Assembly: GCA_002491195.1 (NCBI GenBank)
Contig: DKVL01000056.1
Span: 115,442 to 179,441 of the forward strand
Origin: Lachnospiraceae bacterium UBA7179
Lineage (GTDB): Bacteria > Bacillota > Clostridia > Lachnospirales > Lachnospiraceae
Length of the DNA: 64,000 bases
Direction of reading: 5' to 3'
The notes beneath the pieces were generated by a model. The model saw only the letters and a program-made list of their open reading frames with translations, did not search any database and had not been told where the DNA came from. Below are positions 46,115-54,818 of the stretch, piece after piece; position 1 is the stretch's first letter; each line of letters starts with the position of its first letter. The position numbers and the translations under genes were made by a program.

Positions 46115-48376
46115 ATGAAGCTGTATGAAAGTGGTAAAATGCAGGCATTTGTAGTAAATGCTCTGTTGGCATTACTTATATTTGGCACTTTTATGATCCG
46201 GGAAAAAGGACTATTTTCACTTAGCTATGATTTTAATTCCCAGTTGGTTCCTTTCACGAAAGTGTGTCTGGATTCCCTGCATGGGGAGGGCGGTTTGTGG
46301 AACTGGAATATTGATTTAGGAACCAACCTTGTTTCTGCTATGAGTTATTATCGTTTGGGAAGTCCGTTTTTCTGGCTGTTTAGCTGGTGTAATGGCAAGA
46401 ATGTTCTGTATATAATGGGATGGGAGTATGTCGTTAAATATGCGGTTACAGGATTGATTTCCTATTGCTATCTCAGAAGACATACAAAATCGCATAAAAG
46501 TGCGTTGGCAGGTTCGATTCTTTATTCATTTTCAGGTTTTCAGACAATTAATCTGCTTTTTGGCATTTTTCATGATGCAGTGGCTTTCTTCCCGCTTCTG
46601 TTGATGACATTGGATGATCTGGTTGAGAAAGATAAGAAAGGTTTTTTTGCACTTGCGGTTTTTCTAAATGCAGTAGTAAACTATTATTGCTTTATTGGAG
46701 AGGTTGTATTTTTGGCAATATATTTTATAATGAAATATGTGGCAGATGATCCAAGACGATCGATGAAAAAGATAGGTATATGTTTCCTGGAAGGCATTCT
46801 TGGAGTGCTGATGGCTTCCGTGCTTTTTGTTCCGTCGATTCTGGCAACTCTGAAAAACGCGCGGGTTTCAGATAGTGTTTCGCTAAAAAGCTATCTGGAG
46901 CTGAGCAGAAGAGACCTCCTTTCTATCATATCGGCGTTTTTGCTGCCCGCAGAGATGATGATGAAACGCTCCTATGCATATGCAGAGGAATGGACATCTC
47001 GTTCTGCGTACCTGCCGCTGACAGGGATTGTACTGGAGGGCGCTTATCTGCTCAAAAGAAATCGGAAGGACTGGCTGAAGAGACTGCTTCTGTTGTTGAC
47101 AATTCTCATGATTATTCCAATAGGAAACGGGATGTTCTCGCTGTTCACGACAGATTATTGCAGATGGTACTATATGCCTGTTCTGTTTATGGCGCTTGCT
47201 TCTGCAAAGGTGCTGGATGAGATGGATCATTACCAGGTGGGCAGCGTGTCACTGCTTGTGCTTTTGTTCCTGCTTGTGTGGACTGCAATGTCTTTTTGGT
47301 GGCATAAAACGAAGTTTGAGCTGATTTTAAATCAGAATAGGTTTCTGTTGTTGTTGATCATAGCATTGTCAGGAATCCTGATACTTTTGGCAGTGCGGAT
47401 AATGCCATGCTGCATTGCAGTAAAACAAAATATTTTGTTGGGGGCAATTTTTGTCTTTGCACTGATGACTACTGCTTTTACATGCGGCTTATATCAGAAA
47501 TTTGATGGTGAGGATTCTGCTGTATATCAGCAGAAGATTGATGCTATAGAAATGTTGCAGCCACAGGAAGAATGCCGGTATGTGTCTTATGAGGATAATC
47601 TGGGAATGCTTGGTGGTTTTCATGGTATTAACTCTTTTATCTCAACGATTAATGGCTCTATCCCAGAATTTTGGGACAGTCTCGGATTAGAGAAGATTAT
47701 ATTTAGTCCTGTAGGACCAGACGGCACAGAGGAGCTTCTTTCTGTAAAATATGTTATAAGCGATGGGTCAGAAGAAGTCAGTAATGTGAAATTATTAGAA
47801 TCGTTTGAACAGGGAAACGCAGTATATCATTTGTATGAAAAATCCTGTTATCTGAATATAGGATTTACATATGATCAGTATATGCTCAAAAGTGATTTCC
47901 TGAAACTGGATCAGGATATTCGTGCGATAGCAATGCTTTCTGCGCTGGTAATCAATGACGAGGATGCCGGGGAAGTTCAGGATGTGCTGGCTCAGGCTGA
48001 TCTGGCAGCGATAAAAAATTTGTCTGCAGATGATATTGAACAACTTGTCACGCAGCATAAAGACGAGAATGCAGAGAAGTTTGATATAGAAAGGGATTTT
48101 TTTGAATGTGAGATCAATTCCAGTACGATGAAGTTTGCTTTTTTCAGTGTGCCTTATGATGAGGGCTGGAGTGCAGATGTAAATGGAAAACAAGTACAGA
48201 TACTTAATGTGAATGGAATGATGGCAATTCCAATAGAGAAAGGTATGAATGCAGTACGATTTCGTTATTTAGACAAAAATTTTGTCTATTCAGTAACCTT
48301 GTCGATTGTTTCGTTTTTGATTTGGATAGGATATTATGTAAAATACAGATCTAAGACTAAGAGATATGAGAAATAG
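46115..48376 (+). CDS. YfhO-family membrane protein
   Basis: The product (about 753 residues from the ATG at 46115) has about twelve helices and an outer C-terminal domain followed by a last helix. FSLSYDFNSQLVPF and GGLWNWNIDLGTNLVSAMSYY are the YfhO signature. YfhO proteins are linked in Firmicutes to adding sugars to lipoteichoic acid or other polymers. An in-frame GTG at 46076 gives 766 residues; the ATG has AGGAAGG upstream and is preferred. The gene is noticeably richer in A and T than those before it. Confidence 0.82.
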   Translation: MKLYESGKMQAFVVNALLALLIFGTFMIREKGLFSLSYDFNSQLVPFTKVCLDSLHGEGGLWNWNIDLGTNLVSAMSYYRLGSPFFWLFSWCNGKNVLYIMGWEYVVKYAVTGLISYCYLRRHTKSHKSALAGSILYSFSGFQTINLLFGIFHDAVAFFPLLLMTLDDLVEKDKKGFFALAVFLNAVVNYYCFIGEVVFLAIYFIMKYVADDPRRSMKKIGICFLEGILGVLMASVLFVPSILATLKNARVSDSVSLKSYLELSRRDLLSIISAFLLPAEMMMKRSYAYAEEWTSRSAYLPLTGIVLEGAYLLKRNRKDWLKRLLLLLTILMIIPIGNGMFSLFTTDYCRWYYMPVLFMALASAKVLDEMDHYQVGSVSLLVLLFLLVWTAMSFWWHKTKFELILNQNRFLLLLIIALSGILILLAVRIMPCCIAVKQNILLGAIFVFALMTTAFTCGLYQKFDGEDSAVYQQKIDAIEMLQPQEECRYVSYEDNLGMLGGFHGINSFISTINGSIPEFWDSLGLEKIIFSPVGPDGTEELLSVKYVISDGSEEVSNVKLLESFEQGNAVYHLYEKSCYLNIGFTYDQYMLKSDFLKLDQDIRAIAMLSALVINDEDAGEVQDVLAQADLAAIKNLSADDIEQLVTQHKDENAEKFDIERDFFECEINSSTMKFAFFSVPYDEGWSADVNGKQVQILNVNGMMAIPIEKGMNAVRFRYLDKNFVYSVTLSIVSFLIWIGYYVKYRSKTKRYEK

Positions 48377-48387
48377 AAACGATATTT

Positions 48388-48600
48388 ATGGCAATATTTT
48401 TTTTGAATCCTGTCGGTTCATATCCAGATGCGAAGGTGTCGCGGGAAATGTTGTCAAAAGTATATTCTGATAGTTATAATATGAATATTATTTCAACAAG
48501 ATTTTTCAATATATATAGGGCCGTTGAAAAAACAATTTTGGATATGATCAATGTGATGAATGAGAGCGAAAGGGTAGAAGTGGAATGTCAGAGTTATTAG
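48388..48600 (+). pseudogene. Fragment of an NAD-dependent sugar epimerase/dehydratase
   Basis: This 70-codon frame keeps only the middle of an extended SDR enzyme: SYPDAKVSREML has the catalytic Tyr-x3-Lys and ISTRFFNIYRA matches the R-x-F-N-x-Y-G block that follows it. The Rossmann N-terminus and the substrate domain are missing, so it cannot work. It overlaps the next GT2 gene by 16 bp. It is most likely the leftover of a deleted nucleotide-sugar epimerase gene. Confidence 0.65.
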
Positions 48601-49316
48601 TAACACTACTCACACCATGCTATAACAGTGAGGATACAATAGAGCACACTTTGGACAGTGTAGAGAATCAGACATATAAAAATATTGAATATATCATTAT
48701 TGACGGTGGTTCCACAGATCATACTTTGGAGATTATTGATAAGCATCAAGACAGACTACCGCAGAGATTTACTCTAATATCTGAAAAGGATAATGGAATT
48801 TATGATGCCATGAACAAGGGAGTAAGACTTGCAAAAGGACAGCTGGTGGGAATTGTTAATAGTGATGATTGGTATGAAAAAGATACAGTAGAGTTTGCTG
48901 TAACAAATTATAAAGGCAATTCTTATGAGGTCATATATGGAATGCAGCGCAATTTCCTAAATGGAAGGGAAAAAACAATTTTTATTCATCACCATGATTT
49001 TTTGCCCGAACAAATGATCACACATCCGACCTGTTTTGTCACGAAGGAAACATATGATGAATTTGGTGTTTTCGATACGAAATATCGTTCCGCAGCGGAT
49101 TATGATATGATGCTTCGGTTTTGGGAATCAGGCAAAGTGGTATTTACGCCGGTTATGGAGATTATGTCAAATTTCAGGCTGGGTGGAATGTCCAGCAGTC
49201 AAAAAGGTGTACGCGAGGCAGCAATGATACAGTACAGGCGTGGATATATGACGAAAAAAAGATATTATTTTGTCACTATAAAAAGTCATATTTATGAGTG
49301 GACGCATAAGAGATAA
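48585..49316 (+). CDS. GT2-family glycosyltransferase (WcaA-like)
   Basis: The 243-residue GT-A protein has VTLLTPCYNSEDTIEHTLDS, IDGGSTDHT near residue 41 and VNSDDWYE near residue 89. EKDNGIYDAMNKGV is the family's conserved second block. It is a typical short cytoplasmic GT2 of capsule loci. It starts inside the end of the epimerase fragment and lies in the A+T-rich stretch of the locus. Confidence 0.9.
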   Translation: MSELLVTLLTPCYNSEDTIEHTLDSVENQTYKNIEYIIIDGGSTDHTLEIIDKHQDRLPQRFTLISEKDNGIYDAMNKGVRLAKGQLVGIVNSDDWYEKDTVEFAVTNYKGNSYEVIYGMQRNFLNGREKTIFIHHHDFLPEQMITHPTCFVTKETYDEFGVFDTKYRSAADYDMMLRFWESGKVVFTPVMEIMSNFRLGGMSSSQKGVREAAMIQYRRGYMTKKRYYFVTIKSHIYEWTHKR

Positions 49317-49379
49317 GCTGTCGGTGTATTGTTCATTATGGATGGGACAGGGTGTTTAGGAATGGAGGACTTTAGGATA

Positions 49380-50246
49380 ATGAACGGTAAAGGAATATGG
49401 TATCGGATATATAGGAAATGTTGTTATAAGATTAGGAGAAGGCAGATAATGAGTTCGGATTATCAATATGCTTTAAATGAAGCAAAAAGGGATGAAAACA
49501 TTGTGCTTTCGATGACCAGTTATCCACAAAGATTCGAGAGTATTCATTTGACAATAAAAAGTCTTATGCTTCAGACAATGAAACCGGATAAATTTATTGT
49601 GTGGCTTGATGATTATGTTACAAGAGACCAATACACAGAGGAAATGATTCATTTGGAAAAGTATGGAATTGAATACAAACCGAGGTATGGCGATTTAAAG
49701 CCCCATAAGAAATACATTTATGCAATGCAGGAATATCCGGAGTCGCTGATCATTACTGTAGATGACGACTTGATCTATGCAAAAGACCTGATTGAATCCT
49801 TAGTAAAAACACATCGAAAATATCCTAAAGAGGTATGTGCCAGAAGAGTGCATCGTATTACGAGAAATGCCAAAGGAAATATTGCGTCATACAATGAGTG
49901 GGAGGGAGAGTATATGCTGAAAAAGACACCAGCACATGATTTGTTTGCTACAGGGGTAGGCGGAGTGCTTTATCCTCCACATTGTGTAAGTGATAGGACA
50001 TTTGATATGGATTTGATTATGAAACTGAGTTTGCATCAGGATGATATCTGGTTAAAATTTATGGAATGGATGGCAGGAACAAAAGTGGTCTGGGCGCCAT
50101 CCCGGATTCCAGTGCCGCAGGAAATCAAAGAAAGTCAAGGGGTTAATTTAAGAAGTGAGAACGTGGGACGGAGTCAAAATGATGTGTGTTTTCTCAATGT
50201 GGCAAAGTATTTTGAAAAGGAACTGGACATAATGAAAGATATTTAA
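49380..50246 (+). CDS. Putative glycosyltransferase of a GT-A-like family
   Basis: The protein (288 residues from 49380) contains IVLSMTSYPQRFESIHLTI, KFIVWLDDYV, GDLKPHKKYIYAMQEYP, and ITVDDDLIYAKDL as the metal-binding acidic motif near residue 125; FATGVGGVLYPP and QDDIWLKFM follow. This pattern occurs in uncharacterised glycosyltransferases of capsule loci. In-frame ATGs at 49329, 49338 and 49362 are alternative starts; 49380 has GGAGG 11 nt upstream. Linkage and sugar are unknown. Confidence 0.72.
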   Translation: MNGKGIWYRIYRKCCYKIRRRQIMSSDYQYALNEAKRDENIVLSMTSYPQRFESIHLTIKSLMLQTMKPDKFIVWLDDYVTRDQYTEEMIHLEKYGIEYKPRYGDLKPHKKYIYAMQEYPESLIITVDDDLIYAKDLIESLVKTHRKYPKEVCARRVHRITRNAKGNIASYNEWEGEYMLKKTPAHDLFATGVGGVLYPPHCVSDRTFDMDLIMKLSLHQDDIWLKFMEWMAGTKVVWAPSRIPVPQEIKESQGVNLRSENVGRSQNDVCFLNVAKYFEKELDIMKDI

Positions 50247-50258
50247 AAAGGCGGGATA

Positions 50259-51440
50259 ATGTTGAAGGCAGTTAACGAATTTATTAAAAATGCGTTTAGA
50301 AAAATAAATATACAGTTTCGTAAAATAGATCCCAGGCGTAGTGAAAACATTGTACTTGGAATTAATTATGATTGTCTTAAAAATCAGAAAAGGATTCTGG
50401 TCTGCTATATGGACTATGGGCGGACAGCATATTCTATGCGTTACGCTAGAACACATACAAATCTGCAGGAGATGTTTCAGATGATAAAAGTTTTAATTGA
50501 TATGGATTTCTGCATTGATGTATGTGATTGTAATAATCCAGAAGCTGCGCTTGAAATGCCTTCTGACTATTATGATTATATTTTGGGGTTTGGTGATATG
50601 TTTCGTCTTGCCAGAGAGAGGAATCCCAAAGCATATACCATATTATATATGACAGAGAATCCATATGCTGTGTCAAAGGCTGGTGAACAGCAGCGGATTG
50701 AATATTTTTATGAGAGAACAGGGAAGAAAATTACTTTTACAAGAACGGGGAGGTTTTACCATGATGGTGATGAGCAGCTGGCTGATGCTGTCATCTGCCT
50801 TGGTGAGACGGAATATTTCAGTAATAAAATTGTAAAACGTGTATATCCGACTGCAATTAAAAACAGTAGTTATACAGATAATATTTGTAAAGATAGAAAA
50901 AGCACAAATTTTATTGTACTTGGTGTAAAGGGATTTGTTCATAAAGGAAATGATCTGTTGATTGAGGTATTCAACAAGCATCCTGAATGGAAATTGTATA
51001 TGTGTGGTAAGGAGATTCAGCAGGAGTGTAAAAAATATGAGATAAAACTACCACAGAATGTTATTAATTGCGGTTTTGTGGATATAGAGTCACAGAAGTT
51101 TCTTGAACTTGCACGAATATGCACATATGTTCTTTTGCCTTCGTGCTCGGAAGGAATGTCAACAGGGCTGTTAACAGGCATGAGACATGGAATGATACCT
51201 GTTACAACCAGAGGAACAGGTATGGATAAGTTATCAAAGTATTGTCAATATTTTGAAGGCTATCAGATTGAGCAAATTGAAGAAAAATTGTCTTGCTTAG
51301 TCAATATGGATGCAAATGAGATAGAAAGGATAAGTAAATCAATATATGAATATGCCAATCGTGTATTTATAGCGGATACTTATGCTGTAAATTTAAAGAA
51401 TGCTTTAGTGGATATCATGCAGAATGAAAAAAAGATGTAA
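50259..51440 (+). CDS. GT4-like glycosyltransferase
   Basis: The 393-residue protein has a GT-B C-terminal half with VKGFVHKGNDLLIEVF (about residue 227) and LPSCSEGMSTGLLTGMRHGM (about residue 290), a GT4-like donor site in which the second Glu of E-x7-E is changed. The N-terminal half (DYGRTAYSMRYARTHTN) is not typical. Coding is strongly A+T rich compared with genes on either side, consistent with later acquisition. GCGGGA precedes the ATG. Confidence 0.75.
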   Translation: MLKAVNEFIKNAFRKINIQFRKIDPRRSENIVLGINYDCLKNQKRILVCYMDYGRTAYSMRYARTHTNLQEMFQMIKVLIDMDFCIDVCDCNNPEAALEMPSDYYDYILGFGDMFRLARERNPKAYTILYMTENPYAVSKAGEQQRIEYFYERTGKKITFTRTGRFYHDGDEQLADAVICLGETEYFSNKIVKRVYPTAIKNSSYTDNICKDRKSTNFIVLGVKGFVHKGNDLLIEVFNKHPEWKLYMCGKEIQQECKKYEIKLPQNVINCGFVDIESQKFLELARICTYVLLPSCSEGMSTGLLTGMRHGMIPVTTRGTGMDKLSKYCQYFEGYQIEQIEEKLSCLVNMDANEIERISKSIYEYANRVFIADTYAVNLKNALVDIMQNEKKM

Positions 51441-51459
51441 TATAAGTATATTGGATTTG

Positions 51460-51519
51460 ATGAAATTTGCAGTAATATCATTAAAAATACAGAAAAAAGA
51501 GTACGAGTCAGTACTATAG
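51460..51519 (+). pseudogene. Orphan 5' end of a GT4 gene
   Basis: A 19-codon frame, MKFAVISLKIQKKEYESVL then TAG, resembles the start of the intact downstream gene (MKLAVISLNTERKD) in both protein and DNA. It has no ribosome site and stops at once. It looks like the leftover start of a homologous gene that was replaced. Confidence 0.55.
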
Positions 51520-51568
51520 GGTAAAGGGGATTCCAGAATGGTAAGGGATTATAGAGGGTAATAAGACG

Positions 51569-52681
51569 ATGAAACTTGCAGTGATCTCGCTGAATACAGA
51601 GCGGAAAGATTTAAGTAAATATTACAATTCACAGGCAGAAGGACTCGCAAAAGCACTGGCCGGCATGGGGCATGATGTGAAGGTGTATCATCTCATACCT
51701 GACTTGGACAGAGAGGAAGAGATCGTCAATAAAGGCGGAATTACTGCCATCTATTTGAAATGTTGCCATATTGGGAAACATGCGTTTGTAGATGCGCACA
51801 GGCTGGACAATAAGGTATCCTGTTATATCACCGCATCGGATAATTATCTGTTCCTTAGACGGTTTTACAAGTGGTGCAGATGCAATGATATCTGCTGCCT
51901 TCCATATATAGGAGTGATCCGCAGCAATAATGCATCCGCATGGAAAAGAAAGGTTGTAGACCTTTTTTGTGATAATGTAAAATTCTATAAAATACTTCCT
52001 ACTATAGTAAAAACGCCTGCGCTGGCGGATGAACTTATGGCAGCGGGGGCAAAAAGAATTTATACTGTTCCTGTCGGGCTTGACAAAACCCTGTTAAAAG
52101 AGGATTATTTAAGTTATGATAAAGACGATCTCAAGAAATCCCGGGGATTTTCAGTGGAGGACAGGGTGATCTTGTTTGTAGGCAGGATGACAGCAGAGAA
52201 ACAGCCGGTTAAGATGGTTGATATTTTTCGTAAGGTTTATCAGCAGGATAACCATTTTCGCCTTGTTATGATAGGACAGGGGGAACTTGCACAAGAAGTC
52301 AGATTGAGGATCGCAAAACAGGATCTGGCACAGCAGGTGACCATTTATGATAAGGTACCCAATGATGAAATGTGGGAATTTTACAGGCTTTCAGACTGTT
52401 TTGTCAATCTGAATACACATGAGATCTTTGGAATGGCAATACTGGAGGCAATGTATTATGGAAATACAGTAATTGCCCTCGATGCTCCGGGACCTTCCCT
52501 GATCATAGAAAATAATGCATCTGGATATATTTGCAGCAGCGAGCAGGAAGTGGTACAAAAAATAGTGGCAGTGAAAGATGGACAGATAGGCGAAATGGCT
52601 AAAAAGCGTGTTGAGGACAGCTTTTTGTGGGATAAGGCAGCGGAAAAGATACTGGAAGTTATTATGCAGTTGATAGGATAG
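51569..52681 (+). CDS. GT4-family glycosyltransferase
   Basis: The 370-residue GT-B enzyme has VGRMTAEKQPVKMVDIF near residue 212 and THEIFGMAILEAMYYG near residue 285 (E-x7-E), with TVIALDAPGPS after it. AGAGGG lies upstream of the ATG. Its last codons, EVIMQLIG-stop, recur 2.1 kb downstream at 54763-54790, after the DUF262 module. Base composition returns towards the locus average here. Confidence 0.9.
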   Translation: MKLAVISLNTERKDLSKYYNSQAEGLAKALAGMGHDVKVYHLIPDLDREEEIVNKGGITAIYLKCCHIGKHAFVDAHRLDNKVSCYITASDNYLFLRRFYKWCRCNDICCLPYIGVIRSNNASAWKRKVVDLFCDNVKFYKILPTIVKTPALADELMAAGAKRIYTVPVGLDKTLLKEDYLSYDKDDLKKSRGFSVEDRVILFVGRMTAEKQPVKMVDIFRKVYQQDNHFRLVMIGQGELAQEVRLRIAKQDLAQQVTIYDKVPNDEMWEFYRLSDCFVNLNTHEIFGMAILEAMYYGNTVIALDAPGPSLIIENNASGYICSSEQEVVQKIVAVKDGQIGEMAKKRVEDSFLWDKAAEKILEVIMQLIG

Positions 52682-52709
52682 TAGATTAGATTAAAGGCAA
52701 AAGGTATGC
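52655..52709 (+). repeat. Direct repeat, left copy, at the DUF262 module
   Basis: This 55-bp stretch covers the last codons of the GT4 gene and its 3' flank. It recurs at 54763-54818; the two share an exact 25-bp core (52661-52685 and 54769-54793) and most flanking bases. Confidence 0.85.
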
Positions 52710-52745
52710 GTACCAAAATGCGGATGTGGGAGAACAGGGGTAAAT

Positions 52746-54185
52746 ATGGAGATGAATGCGCAGGAAATTGTTATTTACATGGATGAGGGGGAGGAGGACA
52801 AAGAGATCCGGTTTAACGAAGAGAATTTGGGACTGTATCGATCTTCTGACCAGGGGATCCTGATTGAGGTCGAGCATGCTGCGGATTATGAAGATGGCAG
52901 GCGGTATCGTTTTGTCAAGATTGCGGAAAAGTATCAGAAGTGCATGGAACAGATATTGAGCCAGTTTGAAAATAAATATGAGGAGCGGGTTAAAGAGCAA
53001 AAGGAAAGCTTTGAGAGCGGATTGGAATATGATGATAATGAAGGAGGCGGCAGAGAATCAGGAATAACAGTTCCTTATGATCCACAGCTGATTACAGTTG
53101 CACAGGCCCGGTTTTCACTGAAGGAGATCGTAAGTATGGTAGATGGCGAAGAGGACGAGGAACCCGTGTTGGATCTGGCGCCTGCTTTCCAGAGGGATTA
53201 TGTGTGGGACAATGTACGCAAATCCAGACTGATCGAATCCATATTATTGAATATTCCACTGCCGATGTTTTATTTTTCACGGGATAAGAATGGCAAACTT
53301 CAGGTTGTTGACGGTCTGCAGCGTTTGACTACAATTTACAAATTTTTCAAAAACGAATTTAAATTATCCAACTTGGAATATCTTGGAAAGGACTGCGAGG
53401 GAAAATATTATAAAAAAGCGGATCTGCCGGAGGATAAATCGTTGCGTCCCCAGTTAATACGTGCATTGAGACGCTATCAGATCGACTGTAACGTCATCGA
53501 GCCCAGCACCCCGGAAAATGTGAAACTTGACATATTTAAGCGGTTGAACACGGGCGGAAAGGAACTGAACAAACAGGAAGTCCGTCATGCGTTTATGAAA
53601 AAGGAGGTCAGGGAGTTTATAAAGGAACTCGTTGATTCCGAATCCTTTCAGAAGGCGACAGACAATGGCGTCAGCGATAAGAGAATGATGGCTCAGGAGT
53701 TGATTCTTAGATATATTGGGTTTTACTGTCTGATGTACAACAATTTTCTGCAGTTGACCTACACAACGCAGATGGACGATTTTTTGGACAATATTGCCGT
53801 AGAACTGAATAACTGCAGCCGGATTCCTTATGAGAAAATCAGAAATACCTTTGAGGAGTCCATGAACAAGGCGGTTATGATGTTTGGAGAGAGGGCTTTC
53901 CGGAAGATCGCGATTGATGACAAAGGAACGATAAGCGACAAAAAGAATCCGGTTAATAAGTCGCTGTTCATCGCATTTTCAATAAAAATAGGCGGGTATA
54001 CGAAGGAGCAGATCAAAAAAAGAGGTAATATTATCAATGAATTTGCCCAGTTTCTTGAAGACGATAAAAGCTTTTATGATGCGATCTCACATAATACAAA
54101 TTATCGTCTCAAGGATGTGACGATGGAAATGGTAGGGAATTTTCTGAATAAGATTTACGGAGAGGAGCAAATTGATTATAGATGA
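52746..54185 (+). CDS. DUF262-domain protein (GmrSD/ParB-like)
   Basis: The 479-residue protein has an N-terminal region of about 110 residues of unknown type, then a DUF262 domain: PAFQRDYVWDNVRKSRLIES (about residue 142), VVDGLQRLTTIYKFF (about 186) and FKRLNTGGKELNKQEVRHAF (about 265). VDGLQR stands where the family has DGQQR, the nucleotide-binding or hydrolase motif. DUF262 occurs in type IV restriction enzymes such as GmrSD and other phage-defence proteins; no DUF1524 HNH domain is visible here. It is flanked by direct repeats and has no link to glycan synthesis. Confidence 0.85.
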   Translation: MEMNAQEIVIYMDEGEEDKEIRFNEENLGLYRSSDQGILIEVEHAADYEDGRRYRFVKIAEKYQKCMEQILSQFENKYEERVKEQKESFESGLEYDDNEGGGRESGITVPYDPQLITVAQARFSLKEIVSMVDGEEDEEPVLDLAPAFQRDYVWDNVRKSRLIESILLNIPLPMFYFSRDKNGKLQVVDGLQRLTTIYKFFKNEFKLSNLEYLGKDCEGKYYKKADLPEDKSLRPQLIRALRRYQIDCNVIEPSTPENVKLDIFKRLNTGGKELNKQEVRHAFMKKEVREFIKELVDSESFQKATDNGVSDKRMMAQELILRYIGFYCLMYNNFLQLTYTTQMDDFLDNIAVELNNCSRIPYEKIRNTFEESMNKAVMMFGERAFRKIAIDDKGTISDKKNPVNKSLFIAFSIKIGGYTKEQIKKRGNIINEFAQFLEDDKSFYDAISHNTNYRLKDVTMEMVGNFLNKIYGEEQIDYR

Positions 54186-54221
54186 TTGACAGATTGAGCG
54201 TGAGACAAAAGAGAACATTTA

Positions 54222-54752
54222 TTGGCACTTGGCACGTCAGAACCATTGAGGGTGATCGCGTGTGAGGAAGATCTGTGTCCTGTGTTGACTGTGTTAGGGG
54301 AGGATATCGACGAATTGCATGAATTTGCACAGTATATTCGTGAGGTATTTTGTAATATCACTTTTGACAGCGATATTGAGAAAGGAATGGGAAAACTGAA
54401 GGCAGGGTTCAAAACAAGGCGTCATGAGATTTTATATCATTTGTTCCGGATCAACAAAGAGGTTCCGGAGATTATAAATGTATATGGACAGCTGGACAAT
54501 AGTTCCCTTGGCAATAAAATGTCGCTTCCGTGCACCCCGGAAAGAAACCGGACGGTTGTGGGCAGTCAATTGACAAAAGTGGCGGATGGCGGCAGGAAAA
54601 TCAATTGTGAGTTACATACAAAAATGGAAAAAATAGGATCACAGAAACCAGACAGAATCTATTTCTGTGCTTCTGTGCCAGAGCATGTTACGATAAATAA
54701 TGAGGATTTGTCTGGCAGGATATATGTATATAAGATTACAGAACATGTGTGA
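54222..54752 (+). CDS. Unknown protein paired with DUF262, start uncertain
   Basis: I do not recognise this product (176 residues from the TTG at 54222). It is mixed alpha/beta with a C-terminal stretch of strands ending RIYVYKITEHV and has no membrane helix. No ribosome site fits the TTG. A separate 27-codon frame starting at 54182, whose ATGA overlaps the DUF262 stop, ends within this gene, so either that is the true coupled start followed by a frameshift or it is chance. Its place within the same direct-repeat bracket suggests it works with, or is regulated with, the DUF262 protein. Confidence 0.5.
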   Translation: MALGTSEPLRVIACEEDLCPVLTVLGEDIDELHEFAQYIREVFCNITFDSDIEKGMGKLKAGFKTRRHEILYHLFRINKEVPEIINVYGQLDNSSLGNKMSLPCTPERNRTVVGSQLTKVADGGRKINCELHTKMEKIGSQKPDRIYFCASVPEHVTINNEDLSGRIYVYKITEHV

Positions 54753-54762
54753 TCAGATCGTA

Positions 54763-54818
54763 GAGGTCATTATGCAGTTGATAGGATAGTAGAGCAGATT
54801 AAAGGGGAAAAGGGTATG
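54763..54818 (+). repeat. Direct repeat, right copy, at the DUF262 module
   Basis: This copy repeats the last codons (EVIMQLIG-stop) and 3' flank of the GT4 gene at 51569, now detached from any gene. It leads straight into the ribosome site and ATG of the aminotransferase, so the GT4 tail was probably its original neighbour. Confidence 0.85.

Noticed and set aside
51500..51516. AGTAC...GTACT pairing before the GT4 gene as a regulatory stem
   Set aside because: Only five base pairs, and the stretch is explained as the relic of a GT4 start.
54182..54265. A 27-codon frame overlapping the DUF262 stop as a separate small gene
   Set aside because: It could be chance or the true start of the next gene before a frameshift. 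It is described under that gene and not listed separately.
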